Assembly: GCF_002198655.1 (NCBI RefSeq)
Contig: NZ_MWLN01000224.1
Coordinates: 12,882 to 45,938, forward strand
DNA from: Kineosporia sp. A_224
Lineage (GTDB): Bacteria; Actinomycetota; Actinomycetes; Actinomycetales; Kineosporiaceae
Direction: 5' to 3'
Length of the DNA: 33,057 bases
Below are positions 27,252 through 33,057 of this stretch, one piece after another; position 1 is the stretch's first letter; every line of letters starts with the position of its first letter. The translations under genes were made by a program, and so were the position numbers. Under the pieces are notes generated by a model. It did no database searches, was not told where the DNA came from, and worked only from the letters and a program-made list of their open reading frames with translations.

Positions 27252-29027
27252 ATGTCGCGCGAGATCAGCACCGTCGCCGTCGTCGGGCTCGGCACCATGG
27301 GTGCCGGTATCACCGAGGTGCTCGCGCGCAACGGGTACGCGGTCGTCGCCGTCGAGGTGGACCCGGCGTCCCTGGCCCGGGGACGCGACCTCGTGACCGC
27401 CTCGACGACCCGCGCGGTGACCCGCGGCAAGCTCTCGCCGGAGGACCAGGCCGCGCTCGTCGGCCGGATCACCTTCTCGACGGCCCTCGAGGACGTCGCC
27501 GCGGCCCAGCTCGTCGTCGAGGCCGTCCCGGAGCACCTCGACCTCAAGCGGGAGATCTTCGCCAAGCTCGACTCGGTCTGCGGGCCCGACACGATCCTCG
27601 CGACGAACACCTCGAGCCTGTCGGTCACGGAGATCTCCGTCGCGACCGCCCACCCGCGCCGCGTCGTCGGCCTGCACTTCTTCAACCCGGCGCCGGTGCA
27701 GAAGTTCGTCGAGGTGGTCCGGACGGTCGTCTCCGAGCCCGCCGCCGTGGACGCCGTCGTCGACCTCGCGCGCGCGCTCGGCAAGGAGCCGGTCGTCGTC
27801 GGCGACAAGGCGGGCTTCATCGCGAACGCCCTGCTCTTCGGCTACCTCAACCACGCGGTGTCCATGGTCGAGCAGCGCTACGCGAGCCGCGAGGACGTCG
27901 ACGCGGCGATGCGGCTGGGCTGCGGCCTGCCGATGGGCCCGCTCGCGCTCATGGACCTCATCGGGCTCGACACCGCGTACGAGATCCTCGACTCGATGTA
28001 CAAGCAGGGCCGCGACCGCCTGCACGCCCCGACGCCGATCCTCAAGCAGATGGTCACGGCGGGACTGCTCGGCCGCAAGTCCGGCAAGGGCTTCTACACG
28101 TACGAGAAGCCCGGCTCCTCGACCGTCGTCGCCGACGACCGGACGCCGGCCGACGGCGCCGCCGCCGAGGGCGCCCGTGCCGTGCAGAAGGTCGGCGTCG
28201 TCGGCTCGGGGACGATGGCGACCGGCATCGTCGAGGTCTTCGCCAAGGCCGGCTTCGACGTGCTCTTCGTCGCCCGCGGCGAGGACAAGGTCGCCAAGGT
28301 GACCGCGCAGCTGACGAAGAGCCTCGAGAAGGGCGTCCAGCGCGGCAAGCTCACCTCCCAGGCCCGCGACGAGGCGCTCGCCCGGGTCATCGGGACGACG
28401 GCCCTCGACGACCTCGCGGACGTCGACCTCGTCGTCGAGGCGGTCGTCGAGGACCTCGCGGTCAAGCGGGCGCTCTTCGAGAACCTCGACGAGATCTGCC
28501 GGCCGGGCGCCGTCCTCGCGACGACGACGTCCTCGCTGCCGGTCATCGAGTGCGCCGCCGTGACGAAGCGGCCCGGGGACGTCGTCGGGCTGCACTTCTT
28601 CAACCCGGCGCCGGTCATGCGGCTCGTCGAGGTCGTCCACACGGTGGCGACGTCCCCGGACGTCGTCGCGACCGCGCTGGCCGTCACGCAGAAGATCGGC
28701 AAGCACCCGGTGACCTGCGGGGACCGGGCGGGCTTCATCGTCAACGCCCTGCTCTTCCCCTACCTCAACGACGCGATCCGGATGCTCTCGGAGAACTACG
28801 CGACCGCCGACGACATCGACCTCGCGATGAAGGCCGGCTGCGGGTACCCGATGGGCCCGTTCGAGCTGCTCGACGTCGTCGGGCTCGACGTCTCGCTCGC
28901 GATCCAGCGGACGCTCTACACCGAGTTCCGCGAGCGGGGCTGGGCGCCGACGCCGCTCCTGGAGCACCTCGTGACGGCCGGCTACCTCGGCCGCAAGACC
29001 GGCCGCGGGTTCCGCACCTACGCCTGA
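27252..29027 (+). CDS. Tandem-duplicated 3-hydroxyacyl-CoA dehydrogenase (3-hydroxybutyryl-CoA dehydrogenase type)
   Basis: The enzyme should interconvert 3-hydroxyacyl-CoA and 3-ketoacyl-CoA in fatty-acid or butyrate/PHB metabolism. The 591-residue chain holds two complete copies of a roughly 285-residue dehydrogenase. The first starts GLGTMGAGI (about 12-20) and the second GSGTMATGI (about 318-326). Each has a [10 protein letters not shown] motif with the catalytic His, a following VEVV glutamate, AGFIxNALLF and a C-terminal GRKxGxGFxTY. The first copy has acidic residues at the end of strand 2 (AVEVD), as NAD enzymes do; the second has FVARG there. The ATG at 27252 follows AGGAAGGGA. A strong hairpin ends the unit. 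Confidence 0.93.
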   Translation: MSREISTVAVVGLGTMGAGITEVLARNGYAVVAVEVDPASLARGRDLVTASTTRAVTRGKLSPEDQAALVGRITFSTALEDVAAAQLVVEAVPEHLDLKREIFAKLDSVCGPDTILATNTSSLSVTEISVATAHPRRVVGLHFFNPAPVQKFVEVVRTVVSEPAAVDAVVDLARALGKEPVVVGDKAGFIANALLFGYLNHAVSMVEQRYASREDVDAAMRLGCGLPMGPLALMDLIGLDTAYEILDSMYKQGRDRLHAPTPILKQMVTAGLLGRKSGKGFYTYEKPGSSTVVADDRTPADGAAAEGARAVQKVGVVGSGTMATGIVEVFAKAGFDVLFVARGEDKVAKVTAQLTKSLEKGVQRGKLTSQARDEALARVIGTTALDDLADVDLVVEAVVEDLAVKRALFENLDEICRPGAVLATTTSSLPVIECAAVTKRPGDVVGLHFFNPAPVMRLVEVVHTVATSPDVVATALAVTQKIGKHPVTCGDRAGFIVNALLFPYLNDAIRMLSENYATADDIDLAMKAGCGYPMGPFELLDVVGLDVSLAIQRTLYTEFRERGWAPTPLLEHLVTAGYLGRKTGRGFRTYA

Positions 29028-29049
29028 CGGGCGTCCCGCCGGGTCGGAC

Positions 29050-29076
29050 GGGACCCGTTGATCCACAACGGGTTCC
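29050..29076 (+). terminator. Hairpin after the dehydrogenase gene
   Basis: Arms of 11 bases (29050-29060, 29066-29076) pair at ten positions around the loop ATCCA, starting 22 bases after the stop codon. No U-run follows. Confidence 0.6.
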
Positions 29077-29195
29077 GTACACGACCCGCTCAAGGCCGGG
29101 GCCGCTTCGGCCGATGCCGTGGCGTGACGAGTCGCACGCAGGGCGGTGTCCCTCTGCCCTCGCGCGGTCGGCGTACCCGGTGCCAGGGTGGTGCC

Positions 29196-29834
29196 GTGGT
29201 TCGGGGGCTCGGGGACATCGTGCGCGCGGCGGCCGACGGGTGGTTCCCGCCGGGCGACGGGTGCCTTGAGGTCGTCCCGCCGTACCTGCCCGGCGTCGAG
29301 GCGATGGTCTCGTTCACCGCGCACGCCGTCGCCGCGACGGCCCTGCCGCTCGACGTGCTCCTCGACGCGGGTGCCGACGGCCTCGCCGGGGCGACGTCCG
29401 GCAGGGTCATGGAGACGATGGCCGGCCCGTACGGCGAGCTCGACGTCCTCGACGTCCTCCTCGTGAACCGGGGCACCGGCCGGTCGACGCTGCCCGAGCG
29501 GGGCGACCTCGCCGACCACCCGCGGGCCCGCTACGCGCGGGGCTGGCGCGCCGACGTCCACGTGCACGGCGACGAACGCGGCGTCGTGACGATGTCCCGC
29601 GGGCTCGGCGGGCTCGCCGAGGTCTCCTTCGAGGTGCCGGACGGCGCCCGCGGCGAGGGCCGCGGCCGCTCGCTGCTGCGGGACGCCCTCGGGCTCGTCG
29701 TCGCCGGCGACCCGGTGCTCGCCGCCGTCGCGCCGGGGAACGCGGCGTCCCTGCGGGCGGCGCTCGCCGCCGGGTTCGTGCCGCTCGGGTCGGTGCAGCT
29801 CGTGCGGCCGGGGCGGCCTCGGCGCCGGGTCTGA
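29196..29834 (+). CDS. GNAT-like acetyltransferase-family protein
   Basis: The 212-residue protein ends in a segment resembling the acetyl-CoA-binding part of GNAT enzymes. [15 protein letters not shown] fits the R/Q-x-x-G-x-G/A motif, followed by a strand ([17 protein letters not shown]) and [12 protein letters not shown] at the end. The N-terminal half is less conserved and may define the substrate, which I cannot infer. The GTG at 29196 has CAGGGT six bases upstream (29184-29189) and no ribosome site, so it fits the leaderless pattern of the window. It is convergent with the SDR gene, with a GC hairpin in between. Confidence 0.72.
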   Translation: MVRGLGDIVRAAADGWFPPGDGCLEVVPPYLPGVEAMVSFTAHAVAATALPLDVLLDAGADGLAGATSGRVMETMAGPYGELDVLDVLLVNRGTGRSTLPERGDLADHPRARYARGWRADVHVHGDERGVVTMSRGLGGLAEVSFEVPDGARGEGRGRSLLRDALGLVVAGDPVLAAVAPGNAASLRAALAAGFVPLGSVQLVRPGRPRRRV

Positions 29835-29851
29835 CCGGGCGGCCGGCCCGG
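29835..29851. terminator. GC hairpin between convergent genes
   Basis: CCGGGC and GCCCGG pair around a five-base loop, directly after the stop of the GNAT-like gene and eight bases before the SDR stop. It is a plausible shared terminator, though such GC repeats are frequent here. Confidence 0.4.
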
Positions 29852-29858
29852 GCCCGGC

Positions 29859-30650
29859 TCAGCCGCAGCGGGCCGAGAGCCCGCCGTCGACCGGCAGGCA
29901 GACGCCGTTGACGTACGCGGCGTCGTCCGAGGCGAGGAACAGGGCGGCGCGTGCGACGTCCCACGGGGTGCCCATCCGCCCCGTCGGGCTCAGCGCGTCC
30001 CGGCGGGCCCGCGCCTGCTCGGCGGTGAGGCCCTCGGCGCCGAACCCGGCCGTCAACGGGGTGTCGATGAGCCCGGGGAGGACGGCGTTCGCCCGGATCC
30101 CCCGACCGGCGTAGGTGAGGGCCAGCGACACGGTCAGCTGGTTCACCGCCGCCTTGGTCGCGCTGTAGACCGGGTAGACGTACCCGGTGTCGCGGATCCC
30201 GGCGACGGACGAGACGTTGACGATCACCCCGCGGCCGGCACCGAGCATGTGCGGCAGCACGGCGCGGCACGCGAGGTAGACGCTCGTGAGGTTGACGGCG
30301 AGCGTGGCGTCCCAGGCGCTGCGTGCGAGGTCGACGACCGATCCCGCCGTGACGATCCCGACGTTGTTGTGGAGCACGCCCGGCACCCCGACGTCGGAGG
30401 CCACCGAGGCGACGACCCGCTCGACGTCGTCCTCGACCGTGACGTCGGCCGCGAACCAGACCGCCCGGCCGCCCTCGGCGCGGATCCGACCGGCGATCTC
30501 CTCGGCGCGCGCCGGGTCGCGGTCGACGGCCACGACGACCGCACCGGCCCGGGCGTACGTGAGCGCGGCGGCCTGGCCGTTGCTCAGGCCGTCACCGCTC
30601 GACCCCGCCCCGAGGACGAGGACGACGCGGCCGTCGAGGCTCGCGTGCAT
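29859..30650 (-). CDS. Short-chain dehydrogenase/reductase
   Basis: This NAD(P)-dependent oxidoreductase of the classical SDR fold has 263 residues. The nucleotide loop is the longer form GAGSSGDGLSNGQAA, and an aspartate after strand 2 (VAVDRDPA) suggests NAD preference. HNNVGI, NVSSVAG (catalytic Ser) and YSATKAAV (catalytic Tyr and Lys) complete the active site. PGLIDTPLT and the C-terminal VNGVCLPVDGG are also typical. The ATG at 30650 follows GGGAGGG. It is divergent from a PucR-type regulator, a common arrangement for a catabolic dehydrogenase and its activator. The substrate is unknown. Confidence 0.92.
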   Translation of the reverse strand: MHASLDGRVVLVLGAGSSGDGLSNGQAAALTYARAGAVVVAVDRDPARAEEIAGRIRAEGGRAVWFAADVTVEDDVERVVASVASDVGVPGVLHNNVGIVTAGSVVDLARSAWDATLAVNLTSVYLACRAVLPHMLGAGRGVIVNVSSVAGIRDTGYVYPVYSATKAAVNQLTVSLALTYAGRGIRANAVLPGLIDTPLTAGFGAEGLTAEQARARRDALSPTGRMGTPWDVARAALFLASDDAAYVNGVCLPVDGGLSARCG

Positions 30651-30732
30651 GGCCCTCCCGTCGTCGTGCGTCCACCGTCGCCGGTCGGGCGGGTCGCGGC
30701 GACCGTCGGACGGCGGGATCCCCGTCTCGGGA

Positions 30733-30745
30733 TTCCTCGCTCTGT
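30733..30745. promoter_or_regulatory. Candidate operator, copy 1 (TTCCTCGCTCTGT)
   Basis: This 13-mer lies in the 122-bp gap between the divergent SDR and regulator genes. It recurs exactly, inverted, upstream of the hydrolase at 32026-32038. In this copy the flanks also make a short dyad (TCCT ... AGGA). Confidence 0.5.
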
Positions 30746-30760
30746 AGGAGTGTCGCTGCG

Positions 30761-30766
30761 TACGAT
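30761..30766 (+). promoter_or_regulatory. -10 box of leaderless regulator promoter
   Basis: TACGAT ends six bases before the ATG at 30773. No ribosome site is present. Confidence 0.55.
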
Positions 30767-30772
30767 CCCGGC

Positions 30773-32002
30773 ATGGGTCACGGCGACGTGCAGCGGGTCG
30801 TGGACCGGCTCGCCGCCGAGCTGGCCCGCTCCGTCGTCGTCGACGACCCAGCCGTCCGCCCGCTCTGCACGAGCCCGCACTACGGCGACGAGGACGAGGT
30901 CCGGGTCCGTGCCGTCCTCCAGCGTGACCCGGGCCCGGACGCCGTCGGGCACGTCCTCGCCCAGGGCGTCACGACCTGGACCCGGTCCGGGGTGATCCCG
31001 GCCCGGCCGGACATCGGCATGCACCGCCGGGTCTGCGTACCGGTCCGCTACCGCGGCGAGCTGCTCGGCCTGCTCCTCGTCATGGACGCCGACGCCTCGC
31101 TCACCGAGCCCGAGGTGCTCGCCGTCGAGGCAGCCGCCCGGGAGGTCGCCGCGTGGATGGTCGGGGAGCGCCGGGCGGACGACGCGGCCTCGATCGCGGG
31201 CGAGAGCCTCGTCGCGGGCCTCGTCGCCGACGAGGCGCACGAGCGCCGGGCCGCGCTCACCGGGCTGCGCGCCGCCGGGACCGTGCCCGTCGAGGGGCCG
31301 GTCGTCGCGACCGTCCTCGCGGTCTCACCCGCGGGAGCACCGTTCGACCCCGAGCACGCCCGGATCGCCGTCCGGCACGCGCTCGCAGATGCCCGGCGCG
31401 GCCTGCGCGGCCCGGCGCTCACCGCCGTCCGTGACCTGCGCGGGACGTTGCTGCAGTCGGGGCCGGGGACGGTGGACGCGGCCCGGGCCGCCGCGCTCGC
31501 CCGGCAGATGGTCGCCGCGGTCGTGCGTGTCGGCGAGGGCCGCATCGCCTGCGTCGCGGGCCTCGGCGAGCCGGTCGACCGGCTCGAGGACGCGTGGGTC
31601 TCGCACCGCCAGGCCGTCGTCGCCGCCCGGGCCGCGAGCCGCCCGGGGGGCCGGCCGCGCGGGGTCGACCCCGGCGCGACCGTCGTCGCGTGGCGGGCCC
31701 TCGGCGCGTACGGCATGCTCCTGCAGCTGCCCGACACGGCGCTCGACGAGGCCGCAGTCCCCGCCGCGGTGCGCGCGCTGGTCGCCGCCGATCCGCGCGG
31801 GCGGCTCGTCGAGACGCTGCGCAGCTTCCTCGCCCACGGTGGCTCGGCCCCGGCGACGGCGGCCGCGCTGCACATCCACCGGACCTCGCTCTACTACCGG
31901 CTCGACCGGATCCGGGACCTCGCCGGCGTCGACCTCGACGACGGCGAGACCCGGCTCGAGCTGCACCTCGGGCTCAAGCTCCTCGACCTCGTCGGAGGCT
32001 GA
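30773..32002 (+). CDS. PucR/CdaR-family transcriptional regulator
   Basis: The 409-residue protein resembles PucR-type activators of catabolic operons. The N-terminal part (about 1-130) looks like a GAF-type sensor: MHRRVCVPVRYRGELLGLLLVMD is a typical GAF strand-turn-strand. A central domain follows, and the C-terminal helix-turn-helix is at about 355-395 (APATAAALHIHRTSLYYRLDRI, then LAGVDLDDGETRLELHLGLKL). This end is the PucR HTH signature. The ATG at 30773 is leaderless by position. Its gene sits between a divergent SDR and a downstream hydrolase that share an exact 13-bp site, so these two are its probable targets. The ligand is unknown. Confidence 0.9.
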   Translation: MGHGDVQRVVDRLAAELARSVVVDDPAVRPLCTSPHYGDEDEVRVRAVLQRDPGPDAVGHVLAQGVTTWTRSGVIPARPDIGMHRRVCVPVRYRGELLGLLLVMDADASLTEPEVLAVEAAAREVAAWMVGERRADDAASIAGESLVAGLVADEAHERRAALTGLRAAGTVPVEGPVVATVLAVSPAGAPFDPEHARIAVRHALADARRGLRGPALTAVRDLRGTLLQSGPGTVDAARAAALARQMVAAVVRVGEGRIACVAGLGEPVDRLEDAWVSHRQAVVAARAASRPGGRPRGVDPGATVVAWRALGAYGMLLQLPDTALDEAAVPAAVRALVAADPRGRLVETLRSFLAHGGSAPATAAALHIHRTSLYYRLDRIRDLAGVDLDDGETRLELHLGLKLLDLVGG

Positions 32003-32025
32003 CCCGTCCAGCCGTCGGCTTTGCG

Positions 32026-32038
32026 ACAGAGCGAGGAA
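32026..32038. promoter_or_regulatory. Candidate operator, copy 2 (inverted)
   Basis: ACAGAGCGAGGAA is the exact reverse complement of the 13-mer at 30733-30745. It lies 139 bases before the hydrolase start, in a 174-bp gap. A further dyad, CCGATC/GATCGG, lies at 32049-32068. Confidence 0.5.
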
Positions 32039-32176
32039 AACGCGGCGGCCGATCCCACCGGTGATCGGTGTCCCGCCGTCCCGCTGCGGACGACACTTCC
32101 GGCAACTGCAGCGTCGCAGGGCACCTCGCGCCCGACCGGTCGCTGCGCCACCGAGCGCGAGGAGACGTGCGTCCGC

Positions 32177-33010
32177 ATGGGGACCTTCACGACACGCGAC
32201 GGCTGCCCGCTGGACTACCGGGTCACCGGGGAGGGCGAGCACACGCTCGTCCTGCTGCACGGCTGGTCGCAGTCCCAGGCGATGTTCGACCGCGTCCGGC
32301 CCGCACTGGCGCAGGGCCGCCGGGTCGTGAGCCTCGACATGCGCGGCCACGGCGAGTCCGGCCGCTCGACGACCGGCGCCCGGATCTCCAGCCTCGCGGC
32401 CGACCTGCACGACCTCCTGGGTCACCTCGGCGTCGACAGGGCGAGCTTCGTCGGGCACTCCATGGGCGCGTCCGTGCTGTGGAGCTTCGTCGACATGCAC
32501 GGCACGTCGCGGGTCGAGTCGCTCGTCGTCATCGACCAGCCGAGCGTCTGCGCCGTGCTGCCGTGGATGACCGCCGAGGACGGCGCGGACGCCGGGGCGA
32601 TCCTCGACATGGCCGGGGCCGAGGGCTTCTGCGCCGCGCTGCTCGGGGCGGACTCCGGCGCGACCCGCGAGGGCTTCCTCGCCTCCATGCTCCGCAAGGA
32701 CATCCCCGCGGACGACTTCGCCTGGCTGCTCGCCGAGAACCTCAAGTTCGACGTCGGCTGGGGGACCAGGCTCCTGCTCGACCACGTCATGCAGGACTGG
32801 CGCGACGTGCTGCCGCGGATCGACGTCCCCACCCTGGTCATCGGCGGCGAGGTGAGCCACGTCGACGCCCGGTCGCAGCGGTGGACGGCGGCGCAGATCC
32901 CCGGGGCCCGGCTGCGGGTCTTCACCGCAGAGGAGGGCGGGGCGCACTTCCCGTTCTTCGAGGGCCCGGCGGCGTTCCTCGCGGAGGTCGACGCGTTCCT
33001 GCCGCGCTGA
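32177..33010 (+). CDS. Alpha/beta hydrolase
   Basis: The 277-residue protein has the full alpha/beta-hydrolase layout. The oxyanion loop is LLHGWSQS (26-33), DMRGHGESG follows at 54-62, and the nucleophile elbow GHSMG has Ser95. An acid residue is probably in the VIGGEVSHVD region, and the catalytic His257 is in GGAHFPFFEGP. It resembles esterases and cofactor-free haloperoxidase-like members, and sequence alone does not give the substrate. The ATG at 32177 is chosen because homology to the fold starts right after it. GAGGAG lies about 12 bases upstream. A TTG at 32021 in the same frame would add a low-complexity extension and is unlikely. Confidence 0.9.
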   Translation: MGTFTTRDGCPLDYRVTGEGEHTLVLLHGWSQSQAMFDRVRPALAQGRRVVSLDMRGHGESGRSTTGARISSLAADLHDLLGHLGVDRASFVGHSMGASVLWSFVDMHGTSRVESLVVIDQPSVCAVLPWMTAEDGADAGAILDMAGAEGFCAALLGADSGATREGFLASMLRKDIPADDFAWLLAENLKFDVGWGTRLLLDHVMQDWRDVLPRIDVPTLVIGGEVSHVDARSQRWTAAQIPGARLRVFTAEEGGAHFPFFEGPAAFLAEVDAFLPR

Positions 33011-33057
33011 GGCGGCGTCCGCCCGTCGCGAGTCCGGAGGGCGTCAGCCGCAGCAGC

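Noticed and set aside
26397-29567. Fusing nucS with a long upstream minus-strand extension (over 1000 codons).
   Set aside because: NucS homology begins exactly at the GTG at 27092, which has a matching -10 box. The extension is antisense to the duplicated dehydrogenase.
33011-33057. Possible end of a convergent minus-strand gene with stop at 33043-33045.
   Set aside because: Only about four codons would be visible, and no product can be supported.

Overview
The window is a single very GC-rich chromosomal segment of an actinobacterium. The evidence is the gene order rpmE-prfA-prmC-tsaC-wecA-atp operon-DUF2550-adenosyltransferase-murA followed by a nearby nucS, the MurA with Asp in place of the catalytic Cys, the frequent GTG starts, and the many genes whose -10 box sits 6-7 bp before the start codon (leaderless layout). 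The separate b and delta ATPase subunits argue against Mycobacterium, where they are fused. The very short epsilon subunit is more like Micrococcales-type lineages, but I cannot name the genus. No rRNA, tRNA, IS element, phage or CRISPR array is visible.

Layout. 1-1150 (minus): the 5' part of a Tat-exported, membrane-anchored [NiFe]-hydrogenase small subunit, cut by the window edge. 1428-5694 (plus): L31, RF1, the RF methyltransferase, a TsaC/Sua5 tRNA-modification enzyme and a WecA-type lipid glycosyltransferase, packed with overlaps. 5761-13791 (plus): the complete F1Fo ATP synthase cluster (two AtpI-like proteins, then a, c, b, delta, alpha, gamma, beta, epsilon), preceded by a near-consensus CRP/GlxR-type operator. 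13810-16356: a DUF2550 protein, a 23-bp perfect palindrome acting as terminator, and a divergent adenosyltransferase/murA pair, both apparently leaderless. 16387-19326: a small DUF2007-like membrane protein, a 350-bp regulatory region rich in dyads, a STAS protein and an NhaP-type antiporter fused to a UBP zinc finger. 19432-21510: a B12-dependent ethylmalonyl-CoA mutase-type enzyme, which would use the adenosylcobalamin made by the adenosyltransferase. 21544-27092 (all minus): an orphan protein, a 397-bp non-coding region with a repeat array, a MalY/PatB-type aminotransferase/C-S lyase, a D-amino-acid oxidase-type flavoenzyme, a META-domain lipoprotein, a signal peptidase I and the mismatch endonuclease NucS. 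27252-33010: a tandem-duplicated 3-hydroxyacyl-CoA dehydrogenase, a GNAT-like protein, and a likely catabolic module of SDR, PucR-type regulator and alpha/beta hydrolase.

The most unusual structure is at 22283-22540. Seven copies of a bipartite motif (GTGY, eight bases, CCAGAGG) occur in a non-coding gap. Four of them form two 57-bp inverted pairs of identical geometry 95 bp apart, and four of the direct copies form a series with 30-33 bp spacing. I do not recognise this element. Other points worth checking are a Cys-to-Asp change in the hydrogenase proximal-cluster motif, an exact 13-bp site shared by the SDR/regulator and hydrolase promoters, and the loss of the NAD-type acidic residue in the second half of the duplicated dehydrogenase.
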